64,000 bases of DNA. Source: Cycas panzhihuaensis. Its lineage: Eukaryota; Cycadophyta. The stretch lies in NCBI GenBank assembly GCA_023213395.1, contig CM041465.1:94433741-94497740 (forward strand). Reading direction: 5' to 3'. Of the stretch, positions 22,231 through 34,020 are shown piece after piece; the stretch's first letter is position 1, and each line of letters opens with the position of its first letter. Below the pieces are notes generated by a model. That model made no database searches, was not told where the DNA came from, and saw only the letters and a program-made list of their open reading frames with translations. The translations under genes were made by a program, and so were the position numbers.

Positions 22231-23860
22231 CAAAAGACGGGATAAACACAAAGCTAGGCAAGATGATAAAGGGAAGAGTGTTGCAACACACTGTGTCAGT
22301 CTTATTAGCCGAATCAAGTCAAAGAAATTTTGGAGTTCACAAGTAAAACTTTAATGCATGGAATGTAGATCCTAGTAATGTTGAGATTATCCTTGGAGAT
22401 GCTCGTGTTTTTAGTCGAAGGTGTTGGTGACGTATCCTTGACAGGTGATAAATTTAAGGGGTATATTATGTACCAAAGATTCAGATGAATTTACTTTCAA
22501 TCTGAGAAATCTATAAATAAGGAATGAAGGTTAAGCTTTATAAAGATAGATATTTGATTAAGGACCCAAAACATAATTTCTCTATCATAGCTACTGGGAA
22601 AGTAAGGGATAATTTTTGGGTGTTTGTAAAGTTTCAATCCTAGAAGAAATCTTATGCTTTTGTTGCCAGCACTGATGATATAAGTTGGTGCATGATCACC
22701 TAGATCATCTTAATTACAGAAACATCGCATTAATGAAAATGTTGAAAATGGTAGAAGGATTCCATTTATTTCATATTTAGAAGGTGTGTGTAAAGGGCGT
22801 ATGTATGGGAAGCATTATCACTATCCTTTTATTTGGGGTAGTGCTTGAAGAGCCAAGGAGAAGCTTAAACCCGTGTATACAGACTTGATGGAGCCCTTCT
22901 CAAACCCTTTCATATTAAAATCTTGATATACTTTGGTGTTTGTAGATGACTACACTAGAAAGCCTTAGGTTTACTTTTTCAAGAATAAGTTAGATGTGTT
23001 TGATTGCTTTCATGATTGAAAAGTAAGCATCAAAGATGAATGTGACAAAAATATAAAAATATTGATGAGTAATAATGGTAAAGAATATGACAATCGTGTG
23101 TTTAATCAGTTCTACTGAGATTATGATATAAAATAAGAGTTTACAGTCTTTTATATCCTACAATAGAATGGTGTTACAAAGAGAAATAACTGTGCCATGA
23201 TAGAAATGGCAAGGTGTATGATATATTAAAAAACCCATCACAATGTTTTGGATGTGTATTGTAACTCATTTACATTCTAAACGAGGTATCCACTCAAGCA
23301 ATTTGAAGCATGACCCTTGAAGAAAAATAGATTAGTCATTAATCAACCATTAGCTATTTGAAAACATTTGGGTACATAGCACATGCATATATCCTTGATG
23401 ATAATCACAAGAAGTTGGATTACAAGAGTTTAAAGTGCATGTTTATGGGGTATTTTGATCAGAATAAAGCTTGTAAACTTTGGGATCCGTAAGGGGAGAA
23501 AAATTATGATTAATAAGGATGTTAAATTTAATGAGTCATCAATGTATCATGCTAAGAAGTCATCAGAAGAGCCTTTTTACCCCCCACTACTTCCATTTCT
23601 GAATTCAACAGTTGAAGAGGATGATGAGCCAGTCACTATGATTCAAGAGTAGGTTGGATTGAGTGGAGAAGGTAATAGTGAGGCGCTATCACATGAAGAA
23701 GTACCTATAGCACCAAGTTATTATATACCATTATGGGCAAGGAAGACGGTAGAGGATTTCAATCTGATGATGTAGAACCTTGTTGATGATAGAAGAATTA
23801 TAAGCCAATATGTTTGTTAGAATTTAGTGGTCAATACTGATGACTCCAATGATCCTATTT
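22231..23860 (+). pseudogene. Copia-II protease-integrase remnant
   Basis: This stretch is badly broken. Pieces recognisable in changing frames are a region like RCMARCMIY after a decayed NGVAE-like segment near 23160-23230, and an integrase C-terminal segment (open frame 23455-23652) like KVNFGIRKGRKIMINKDVKF, the analogue of DP.T.KV..SRDV.F. I could not identify the catalytic protease motif with confidence. Confidence 0.6.
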
Positions 23861-23869
23861 TGTATGACG

Positions 23870-24590
23870 AATTAAAGGACAATCCACGATGGAGAGTTAC
23901 AATGGAGGAGTATGGCTCAATCATGAAGAATTCCACATGGGATTTAGTTCCCTTACCTCTGAAAAAGAACCTAGTTAAATGCAAGTGAATCTATAAGACA
24001 AAGTTCTGCTCCGATGGAAAAACAGACAAGCATAAGGCTCAGCTTATTACTGAAGGGTTTAAACAAAAGGAAGAAATTGATTATGAGGAGACATTTGCAC
24101 TACTCTCCATGATAACCACAATCCAATTAATCATTTTCTTAGTAGTTGCATATGGTTGGGAGTTACACCAGATGGATGTTAAGTCCACGCTTTTTAATGG
24201 GGAGATTTATATATTATAGCCTTTGAGATTCATTAAAAAAAGCTAAGTGCATCTTGTGTGCCATTTGAAGAAATCACTCTATAGCCTAAAATAATCACCC
24301 TATACTTGGTATGGTAAGATTGATGTTAAATTAAAAGAAGAAGGTTTTGTTGCTATAAACTTGGAGCCGAATCTGTATGTTAAAAGGAGTAGGACTTTGA
24401 TAGTCATTATTGTGTTATATGTTGATGATTTAATCATTGGAGGCAACTGTAATAAGACTATTATTCAAATTAAATCCAATTTAGGAGCTACCTTTGATAT
24501 GAAAGACTTCGGGCCTCTATATTACTTTTTTAGCATTGAAGTTAGGCAAATAGAAGATAGGATCGCGATGTTGTAGATTCAATATGTGAA
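23870..24590 (+). pseudogene. Copia-II reverse transcriptase
   Basis: The motifs are in order: PRWRVTMEEYGSIMKNSTWD, LVKCK, DKHKAQLI, LHQMDVKSTLFNGEI and the catalytic LYVDD at 24415-24429. The block DIKDFGPLYYFFSIEV-like sequence follows (MKDFGPLYYF). Several stops are present, including one in WIYKTKF and one in YGLKQ. The open frame 24361-24576 contains the catalytic Asp pair. Confidence 0.85.
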
Positions 24591-25328
24591 GAACCTAATG
24601 GAGAAATTCAGGATACAGGATTACAAGCTGGTTGCAACATCATATGTTAAATGTGCAAAGCTGTAGAAAGACATGGCTAAATCCTCTGTAGATGGAATAC
24701 TATACCGTCAATTGGTAGGAAGTCTGATCTATTTGACTCATATCAGACTAGATATCACCTATGTTATTGGATTGGTTTCACGATATATGTAAAATCCTCA
24801 AGAACCACATTGGGTTACAACAATGTAGATTCTAAACTACTTGAAAAGAACACTTAACCTTGGTTTTCAACACCTTTGTGGGGAAGAGACAAAGTTGTAC
24901 GACTCTACTAATGTTGATTAACGAAGTGACTTTAATGTTAAAAAATTCACCACTGGATATATCTTTAGCATTGACAATGGATTTGTTTCACAGTAATCGA
25001 AGTTGTATGGTTGGAAGGTCTTTTTGAAGTTCTTGGAGTGTCATATGGAACCCCAATTATTTTTGTTAATAATCAAAGTATTACTCACTTATCAAAGAAT
25101 CATAAGTTTCATGCTTGTACAAAACATATTGAGATACAACACCACTGCATCCATGAACAGATCAAATTAGGGAAGCTGCAGGTCGACTATTGTCTGAGTG
25201 AATATCAATTTACAGATATCTTTACCAAAGCATTTACTGAAGATCAAGTCACAAAGACATGTACCAAATTGGGACTCATAGAAGTTATCCTTGAGGGGGG
25301 ATGTATCGACAAGGATAAAGGGATATGA
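24591..25328 (+). pseudogene. Copia-II RNase H and end of pol
   Basis: LYRQLVGSLIYLTHIRLDI marks the connection domain at about 24700-24760. The terminal open frame 25011-25328 reads IFVNNQSITHLSKN, then HACTKHIEIQHHCIHE and LTDIFTKAFTED-like sequence. Asn replaces the Asp of the usual CDNQSA motif, so a catalytic residue is lost. Confidence 0.8.
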
Positions 25329-25381
25329 TATTTCAAACCTTTATAATAACTAAACTATAGTAGGTTCTCCATATTCACATT

Positions 25382-25390
25382 AAGAGGGGA
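25382..25390 (+). promoter_or_regulatory. Polypurine tract of Copia-II
   Basis: AAGAGGGGA directly precedes the right LTR. Confidence 0.8.
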
Positions 25391-25727
25391 TGTTAGCGTG
25401 GCAGTTAATTATTAAGTCACTTGTTAATGTTAATATGTAGTTTAATTATGTAATTAACAAAACTGTGTGAGTTATTTAGAGGGACACAACCTTTAAGGGT
25501 TGACACATTTTGACAGATTATAAATATTCTGAAATCCCTTGTATATTCATATCAATCAAGTTAGAATCAATGTGATTGATAAATATTTGTGGTGGATTTG
25601 TTTCTGAAAGGGTTTCCCACGTATATCCTGTGTACTATGTAATTGTTCTCTGTTTATTTTGTTTACTTGCTTGTTGTGTATGGAAAAGATTTTGCAGTAG
25701 ACATGTATGCGTAAGGAGACATGGAAC
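25391..25727 (+). repeat. Right LTR of Copia-II
   Basis: It aligns with 19783-20125 with many transitions. The last 35 or so bases differ from the left copy, so the end is placed only approximately. Confidence 0.8.
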
Positions 25728-27066
25728 AATTTTCTCCTGACTTAGAAAAATAAAACAAATAATATCAATAAAATGTTATTGTCACAAATTCACACATTTG
25801 GTATATAAGGTCCAAGACCTCTTCTAAAGCCTTAGAATAAAACTATTCATAGATCACAAACAAGGGTCATGGTTGATGTAAGGTTCATAAACCCAAAATT
25901 TCAATAAAAGACATGAATTTAGTTAATGGACATGAACTCAAGTTGAAGAATATACACTAATCCTCAATGTTAAAGAATACTTAGTGTTTTAATGATGGAA
26001 ACATCACAAATGATGGAGAAACAAACATCAAAACTTCAAAAACATAAAAGGATAGTTTTAAAAAGGATGACAAAGATCAACGGGACACACCAAAAGAAGG
26101 GCACATGTTATTCTTGTAACAAACAATGGAGCAAGAGACACAAGTACCTAAAATAATGACCATACTTAGTCCTACTAATAGACTACTTAGTCATGCTAAT
26201 AGACAAGGAAGGAAAACAAGACAATGGCCCAAAATATGAAGTAGGTTATGAGGAGATGGTAGAGACTTATTGTAAAAGAATTCGACACAAAAATGAGAAA
26301 GTGTTGTTGTTATTATTATTGGTAATCATAGGGATAAACAGACTTGAAACGTTAAAAAATGGAGGTCTTGGCGAAAAAGAGAAGCCAAAGACCTTAATTG
26401 GTTTAGGCAACGTTACCACTTTGAATGATATGGCGAAAAAGAATATATTTGCCAATATTAAAGATCCTAGAATTTGGTGTAATGGAAGTTTATGGAAGCA
26501 TAGTTTACTATAGAGGTTTTTATTAAAAGTTCGTTTTAGAAATGGGGAAAATAATAATTCAAATTTATTTTTATATTATCTCTCTAGGTGAAGTAGATAT
26601 ACTTTAGTACAATGATGTGATTTAGGATTGATTCAAACAAGTTTTACTAAAATTTTAACATAATAGGAAGAGGGTAATATTTTAGAGCATAATGTTTTCT
26701 AAAACACAATAATCTTGGCACATTGAATGGAGAAGTATATAAAAAGGGGACATTATAGTGTAATAGGCTAATTATTCTACCTTTAAGGAAGAAAAACATT
26801 GAAAGAAAAGAAGTTGCCTAATGTGGATCACACAAATGAGAAATTATGAAGGATATGTTCAAAATTTTCACATGAATTGTTCCTCGATAAGGGAATGAAA
26901 CATATAATTGAGATAAAACTTGGTTAAATACCTAGTACAATTAGACCACACCAACATCTATATCATTATAAAAATAAAATTAAACAATTAATGTAAGAAT
27001 TATTGGTATCAGAGTTTACAGTATAGAGTTAAAGGCCATTAACAATAGTTATTTTGGTGAGAAAAT
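25728..27066. other. AT-rich intergenic sequence
   Basis: A 106-codon plus frame at 26193-26513 has a Leu run encoded by a TTG/TTA trinucleotide tract and no recognisable family. Nothing else was found. Confidence 0.4.
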
Positions 27067-27310
27067 TGTTAGAATATTGAAGTACTAGGGAAATTTAAGG
27101 AGATATTTTAAGTAATGCACATTTATATGATGTAGGCTATAAATGTGGTAGGCTGCTACTCAAAAAGTAAAAGTGTATTACATAGAGTTGTGTACTATCA
27201 TTTGTACATATAAGATATTATGTCAAGTCAATAAAATAAAGGTATATCATGAAACCATTTATGATCCTGGTATTGTTTGCATATTATTTTTGTTTATTGT
27301 TATTTTATTA
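27067..27310 (+). repeat. Left LTR of TR-GAG-1
   Basis: It starts TGTTAGAATATTGAAG. It shares the block AATTTAAGGAGATA, the GTGTA...AGAGTTGTGTA segment and the CAATAAAAT poly(A)-like signal with 30462-30696. Confidence 0.8.
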
Positions 27311-27323
27311 TGGTATCAAAGCT
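27311..27323 (+). promoter_or_regulatory. Primer-binding site of TR-GAG-1
   Basis: TGGTATCAAAGCT follows the left LTR directly. Confidence 0.75.
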
Positions 27324-29029
27324 AAAGTGATTATCAAAGCCAAAGTGAAATATCAGAGCTCAAAATGAAGATCAGAAAGATGTTATGTAGATTTGTCAGT
27401 TGTGAGGTGATTTTGTTGTATTAGTGAGCCTGTTGTTTTTAAGGAGGTGGTTTCGCAGAGCCTATTTGCTTGTGGTCTATTGTATTTGTTATCATAGGGT
27501 TTGGGGTAGAAACCTTAATCTATGAGATTGAGTGTGACCTAGTTCTATTTCCATGGAGGTGCATTTTGGAGGTCTTTTAAACCCAGTTGTTAACATTGCA
27601 TGCTGTTTAAACTCATTTGCATCTGTTTGACTCCATTTGGTCTCAAGTCATTTCAAGTCTATTTCATTTGTTTGGCACTCCATTCAACAAGCTATTCAAA
27701 GTTGTTCCATTGTGAAATCTGAGATTAAAGTTTTTGCATATATGTGACTATAAGTGGTGTGTTCGTTGTACATCCTTGATTTTTGGAGCTATGAGATCTT
27801 CGGTGTGCCAATGAATGTATCACCAAATTTATATGACTTACCTCAATCATTCGTGATGTTTATGTTCTCCATACGCCTTATGCCTAATTGTTGTTGTGAA
27901 GAGCACTGCTTATGTTAATGTTTTGCCCTATTTCATGAGTTGTGTTGCCTACAAAATTTGTGACTTACCGCTATCTGATCACTAAATGTGGGACTTGTTG
28001 AAGTGATCTATGTGTAAAGAATTTGCCCTGTTTGAGAGATCAACTATGTGTTTATGTATGTAGTATATGTTTGTTGTGTCATTTGAAGGCGTATTTCTAT
28101 CATTTATAAGAGTTGCAAGGTTTCATTTCTTTCACCATGAAGGTAGTCAAGGTTCGAATCCTAGTGTATTTTGTCTATCCGTAACACCACCTCATCTGTT
28201 AACAATCATCCACCATACATCGAATAATCGTCCAAATCATGGAAAACCCTACTTGAAGTGGTGACTCTGCCATCAAAGATTATTATAATTGAATTTTAGA
28301 TTGATTTTTGTTTAATTCAAGCATTTTTTATCTAGTTTAGTAATATGAGAATCAATTTTTCATGCGTACATTCATAAAAAAATTGCACATGTGTGGCTTT
28401 GAACTTAGTTTTTTTTTTCAAATGTTTTAGTTCATTAAACCGAACTAAAATCAAATTTGAAGTTTGCTAGACCTTTAGTGTGTAAGCCCACAATCACCTA
28501 CAAAGATCATGCGACCAGTGAAGGGTGTTAAAATCATAATGCGCTTAATTTTAAGTTTTCAAAAAGGTATCTCTACTTTTTTTTCTTTAATATTTTCTAA
28601 ATCAGAAGTTTATTTTTCGAATCGTCTGAATCATTAGAATCTTGACTCAAATGTCATCATTTCAAACTATGATATGAGGTATTTTGAAGTTGTGTTGATC
28701 AAGAATTTATAGTTTAAACTTGATACTTTATATCGGGATCATGCATGGTAACTAAGAAATTTTATCTTTTGCATTCAAATAAACATTCTTTGTACCTATT
28801 TTTTGAACCTAGGGGAAGTCCATATTAACCTTGGAGGCTTGTTATAAAGACAATTGACTGGCTAAGAATAATTATATTTGTATTTTGGGTTCTTTCAAGG
28901 ATAAGGAGGTAAGAGGAGGTTCCAAATTTGAGAAACAAGGTTGATATTTTGAGTATGACAGAATAGTATGTTTGTTTGCTTGGTTATGTGGTTGTATGTT
29001 GCACTGTTGACTAATTTACACTTGTAATC
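27324..29029 (+). other. Long leader of TR-GAG-1
   Basis: About 1.7 kb without a recognisable coding region. It contains a tRNA-type B-box sequence at 28151-28161, listed separately. Confidence 0.5.
28151..28161 (+). promoter_or_regulatory. B-box-like RNA polymerase III promoter sequence
   Basis: GGTTCGAATCC matches the tRNA B-box consensus exactly, preceded by TTTCACCATGAAGGTAGTCA, which looks like an anticodon-to-variable region. No acceptable A box or acceptor stem was found at normal spacing, so this is at best the relic of a tRNA-derived short element. Confidence 0.35.
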
Positions 29030-29430
29030 ATGGATATAGAGATGTTAGTTCCCAGATGTCATAGAGGAAGTTATGTTTTATGGACATATAGAATGAAACC
29101 TTACTTTAAATCTAAGGTTCTATGGAAATTTGCTATAGATGGGTATGATGTTCTTTTTTAGTTTTATACTCACTTGATTGTTGATGAACTTAAAAAGAAA
29201 GACAAAGAAGCACTCTCTAATTTTGTTTCTACAATGGATGAAGCATTTCTTCCAAGAATTTATCATATTAGTATTTCTAAAAAAGCATGGCATATTTTGA
29301 AATCTATTTTTGATCCTAATGTTAAGCTACCTAATGAAAAGTTAGTGATTATTGAAGAGAGAAACAAAGCTAGTAGTGAAAACTTGGAACAACCATTTGC
29401 TTCAATGGAACATTTGAGGGGGGAGATTTA
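29030..29430 (+). pseudogene. TR-GAG-1 gag fragment (UBN2-type)
   Basis: A stretch from the ATG at 29032 reads YVLWTYRMKPYFKSKVLWKF, the N-terminal W..R....L pattern of Copia gag, with one stop before 29174. The open frame 29174-29431 continues with ALSNFVSTMDEAFLPRIYHI and SKKAWHILKSIFDPN. These are the family's A...I...LD...P.I...T.AKEAWD.L segments. The zinc knuckle is absent. Confidence 0.7.
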
Positions 29431-29546
29431 AAAGACTAAATTATCAAGTGAATTGATAAGATTCTCAAGATTTTTGAGTAAACGTTTAAGAAATTACAAG
29501 TATTCAAAGTGATAAAGTTCATATTGAGCAGGTATGTTAGGAAAAT

Positions 29547-29924
29547 ATGGTTGATGAATCTATTATTAAATATGATGAGACTATTGACGAGACCACTTAT
29601 CAATATGTTAAGTGTGATGAATCTGTTGTTGGATGTGAAGAACCTATTAATGGTTGTGATGATCAAGTAAAATATTCAATTCAAGATGTCAATGTTTCTT
29701 TACTTACTTCTACACATGTTTGTATTACTTTTAAGGAGATTGTATTTAAAGTCGAAGATGAATCAAGTTTAAATTTAAATTCAAGTATTATTCCTTTTAC
29801 TGGTGATTTATTTTTATCTATTTATGTTATTGATGATTTAAGTGATATTCCAATTTCAAGTATTGATTCAAGTTTGAGTATTCATGTTTTAAAAATCGAG
29901 TGGTACAATGATTCTAGTTGTTAA
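29547..29924 (+). CDS. Unknown acidic 125-residue frame after gag in TR-GAG-1
   Basis: An uninterrupted frame begins MVDESIIKYDETIDETTYQY and ends WYNDSSC. It is rich in Asp, Ser, Val and Ile, and contains a loose repeat of CDESVVGCEEPINGCDDQV type. No domain is recognised. It lies where the gag C-terminus and protease should be, in an element that lacks pol. It may be a surviving element-specific frame or a chance frame in AT-rich DNA. Confidence 0.3.
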   Translation: MVDESIIKYDETIDETTYQYVKCDESVVGCEEPINGCDDQVKYSIQDVNVSLLTSTHVCITFKEIVFKVEDESSLNLNSSIIPFTGDLFLSIYVIDDLSDIPISSIDSSLSIHVLKIEWYNDSSC

Positions 29925-30452
29925 AATATTTAGAAAGATTCATAAGTTGATGAAAGTAAACAAGTTGTGATTGTGATTGAGTCTAATTCAGGTGGTATTC
30001 TTAATATAAAATTTGACAAGATCTCAAGTAATATAAAATGATGAATCTCAAATATTTGATAAAGTTGTTGATATTGAAGATAGAAATGTGACATCAATTA
30101 ATTTGAATATGAAAAAATGATCGATAACTTTCTTATTTATAGCTAAAACTAAGTACAAAGAAGTTGAAGTAGTAATTTATAATACAATTTATCTTAGAGA
30201 GATACTACAAGATCTACATCAAACTTGAATTGAATTGATAATAATTTACTTTGATAATTAAAATATTATACAGATGTTGAATAATATAGTTTTGCAAAGT
30301 AGAATAAAACAACGAATTCAATCATTGCTACATTTAAGAGTTGATATAATAAAAATAAATTGAAGATCAAGTTATAGATATCATTATTAAGACATTTTCA
30401 AAATAAAATGTTGCAAATTAAAAATTACATTTGTGTTTCTCAAATGTGCATT

Positions 30453-30461
30453 AAGGGGGAG
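30453..30461 (+). promoter_or_regulatory. Polypurine tract of TR-GAG-1
   Basis: AAGGGGGAG directly precedes the right LTR (TGTTAGAAATG). Confidence 0.75.
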
Positions 30462-30696
30462 TGTTAGAAATGTTGAAGTGTTAGAGAAATTTAAGGAGAT
30501 ACTTTAGGTAATACTTGCAAGCCACAAATGTAGTGGGCTCTCACACAAAAGACAAATGTGTATTATAAATAGAGTTGTGTATTATCATTTGTGCATGTGA
30601 AGCATTATCACAAATCAATAAAATGGAAGTATCTCATAATACAATTTATGATCTTAGTATTGTTTACATATTATTTTATTCATTATTATTTTATCA
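30462..30696 (+). repeat. Right LTR of TR-GAG-1, possibly a shared LTR
   Basis: It aligns with 27067-27310 over its length. It is followed without a gap by TGGTATTAGAG, a primer-binding-like sequence normally found only after a left LTR. Confidence 0.75.
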
Positions 30697-33600
30697 TGGT
30701 ATTAGAGTATGTAAAATTTCATACAAATAAGATGGCTCACCTTGTTTATGTATAATTTATAAGGCTTTTAACAAGGTTACGATAAAAATTAATATTTGAT
30801 TTTTTAGGTTGATGCATTATTATATGAACTACATAGAACTTTTTTTTTCCTCTAAAGATTGATTGAAGACCAATGAATTATCGAATAAGGACCAAGCTAT
30901 CAGATATGTATATGAACACTTTTAAAACTCATAAGGTCATTATGTATTCAAAGCAATGTCATTTGGAGTTACTAAGGGTTCTACAACATTCCATGCTATT
31001 AAGAATAATGTTTTGGTCCATTTTTTTAATTTTTAATTTTGGAAATTGTCATTAGTATTCTTTAACAATATCATAATTTAGAGTTAATGTTAGGATAAAC
31101 ATGTTTTGAATGTTAGGTTAGTCCTATAAAAATTATCAAAAAATAAGTTATTTATAAAAAATTTAAATAGAGTTTTGATTAGTAAAAAATATAATATTCA
31201 TGACATATTCAGGGTTGTGAGAAATACTGTTTGCATGTGTAGTTATTTAGGAGTCGTAACTTAATGTTGTGTACCTAGGGTTTTAATGTCACTTAATAGG
31301 TCATTAATGAGCATCAATTGTGATTATCTCACATAAAGGTCATTGTTTATTAGTCAAGTTATTGGTGTCACGTCATTGGTTAGATGTACAACACATCATG
31401 CTCTTTATACTTGTGTGAGTCATTATGTCAAATTTGTTGATGAGAGTATGTAAGAGAGTTGAGTTAGGTCATGATGTATTATTCCAATGATGGTCATTAT
31501 GTGCTAAACAATTGAGCATAATAAATTATCTACTAGTAGATTAATGCTACCGCAACATTTATTGAGAGAGATTTATGTTGACTATTTGATATTGTACCAT
31601 GTCAGAATTTAGGTGCATTTGATATTATTCATTCAACACATACAAACAATATCAAACATTTGCAGGAGTAAGGGGTAAAGGTAAATCCCTGAAAAATTGA
31701 GGTTATAGTAAGATGGACTTCACATTAAAGCCTCACATAACTAAGATGATTATTAGGAGTAGTATGATATTATTAAAAGTCTATCTGCCAACTGTGCATT
31801 TAAAATAACTTATTGGAGAAAGTCATTAAATGGAACTCAAGAGTAGAAGAATGTTTTAAAATATTAAAAAGAAATCATAACAATTGTTTCAATAATAGTT
31901 ATTCCAAATTGCTTAAAATTCGTCATCTCAAAATGTGACATAAAATTAGAATGTTTATAATATATAATTTTGGGGGAAACGATAAGGTTAGATCTAGAAA
32001 GAGTTGAGGCTATATTGAGTTGACCTTAGTTAAGAAACTCACAAACTAAGAGGGGGATAAAGAAGACATTATTAAAATTTGGCTATAATTATGTACATAC
32101 AACAACTATCCTCACATAATTATTAAATAAAGGAACATATAGATAGGACTAAAAAGTAAGAGAACACTATAAAACATTAAAAGAAATCATGATAATCATT
32201 CTAGCACTAGTTACACAAACTTTTTAAAACCTTTCATCTTATAAGGTGACGCATTAGGGTTAAAAACATAATATTTTTACTACAAGACAGAAGGGCCATT
32301 GACACGGAGAATAGGAAGGTAAGCAATAAAGAAAAGATATATATTTACTTATGATAAGAATAGATGACCAATTCCTAGTACAATAGAAATGGAAAACTAA
32401 AATCTAAGCCTTTAATTTTGATTAGCCTAGAAAAAAGGTAAAATTTAGTGTATTAGTATATGCATCATTGATAAAGTCAAATGAGGGTAAACTATATATA
32501 GGAAGCACCATATAGTTGGGCCATATTACATTTATACATTTGAAATATATGAAATATTGGTAAACTTGATGAAAAAATTGGAGAATTAAAAATAATAAAA
32601 CATACATAAGGAGATTTCAAATGGAAAAATGGTATTCTATGGTAGAAGGGAAGACTATATTTGACACTTATCTCAAAATTCAAAGAGAAAGCACTTTAAA
32701 AACTCTGTATAATTTTTATGGCATGGGACATTGTGTTTCTTAAAACATATTAAAAGGCATGTAAAACATCTTTTATAAGGGGCTAAAAAGTGATATATAA
32801 CAATTCATAGTTATATGCAACATTTACAAAAAGAAACAAATATGAAAATGTTAAGATTTTAGTACTTTAATAGCCATTACTAATTCTATAACAAAAGCAG
32901 AAGACCATATCTATAGACTTTACTAATAGGCTTTGGAAATTTGAAGATAAATATAAATGATATAAACTTTCAATTTATGAGTAACTTTTGCAAGGGATTA
33001 TTTAAATAATGGGAACCATCCATAGTTGGATGGTCAAATGGAGATATGACAAATAAAGGCATTCAAAGCTGCCTATATATTTAGGTCACTAATAAGTAAA
33101 AGGAATGGGTCCAATAGCTTCTATTAGAAAAATTATGGAATGATATGACTTATCACATACATATAAAATAAACATGTTGTAATTCAAAGCATATATTAGA
33201 CATAAAACATCATTTATAAAATATTAGTTAAGTAAAAATTTTAAGGTTCTAGTTATTAAGGAGCATGTAGATGAAAACAATAGTAACTTTCAAACAAAAA
33301 TTGATAATAGCCCAAAATAGGATAAAACTATAAGAAAACCAACATAAAGTGAAGGAGACTCTCAACTAGGAGGTTGGGTTCATGTTATATCAAAACCTTA
33401 TAAACATAATTCCCTTAAGGAAAATTAAAAAGGAAAAGCAATTCAAAGGTTTTACAAGCCTTTCTAGACCTCATTAAATATAGAGGAAGCTTGAAGAAGT
33501 GGATTGTGTATGAGTTCCATTGGCAACGAGGATGCATGATGTTTGCGACACTTCTTGCCTTAAGAAGAAGATTGGTTTATAAATTCCTATACAAATGAAA

Positions 33601-33742
33601 CCCATAGCTTTAAATAAAGAATAAAGGCTAGTATTATAACTTGAAGTTATTTTTTAAGAATAAGTTAACCAATTAAGATCCAATACTAATTAAGAGAATA
33701 TAATTAAATAGAAATAATTACCTAAAAAATATATTTAGTAGG
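30697..33742. other. Very AT-rich sequence, no gene
   Basis: It starts with a primer-binding-like TGGTATTAGAG but then shows no recognisable gag or pol. Frames are 60-76 codons long and featureless. It may be the ruined internal part of an element led by the LTR at 30462. Confidence 0.4.
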
Positions 33743-34020
33743 TGTTAGAATAATATTTAATCCATAGTTATTGTAACCATTCATGTTGCATCCCTCAATT
33801 ATTACACACTCTTAATTGATATAAATAGGTACACAAGTGTTTCTCATAGATGAATACTCTTAATATTTGAGCAACTTTATGAATAATCACAAATTTTCAT
33901 ATATTTATTATAATTTTTCTCAAACTTCTCATGGTCTTTTATGAGATATATGTCTCTCTCTATATGTATATATTCATATTAAAAAATAATAGAAAAATAT
34001 AATAGTAAATATTTCTAACT
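33743..34020 (+). repeat. Unpaired LTR followed by a primer-binding site
   Basis: It starts TGTTAGAATAATATT, contains TATAAATAGG as a TATA-type signal, and is followed at 34021 by TGGTATTAGAG. The expected terminal CA is replaced (TAACT). No second copy was found in the window, so the rest of its element is lost or unrecognisable. Confidence 0.5.

Larger units (their letters stand above)
19783..25727 (+). mobile_element. Decayed full-length Ty1/Copia element (Copia-II)
   Basis: LTRs at 19783-20125 and 25391-25727 bracket a primer-binding site, a leader of about 1.35 kb, gag, integrase remnants, reverse transcriptase, RNase H and a polypurine tract. The order is Copia. Stops are frequent throughout, and integrase is the worst preserved part. 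No clean target duplication could be identified, because the right LTR end is rearranged. Confidence 0.85.
27067..30696 (+). mobile_element. Gag-only (non-autonomous) LTR retrotransposon TR-GAG-1
   Basis: Two similar LTRs (27067-27310 and 30462-30696) flank an internal region with a primer-binding site, a leader of about 1.7 kb, a Copia-type gag fragment and an unknown open frame. No protease, integrase or reverse transcriptase was seen. A polypurine tract precedes the right LTR. Oddly, the right LTR is also followed by a primer-binding-like sequence. Confidence 0.75.

Noticed and set aside
26193-26513. 106-codon frame
   Set aside because: Includes a trinucleotide repeat and shows no domain; likely chance.
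28067-28264. tRNA gene around the B-box
   Set aside because: No acceptor stem, D arm or proper A box could be built, so it is kept only as a promoter-like relic.
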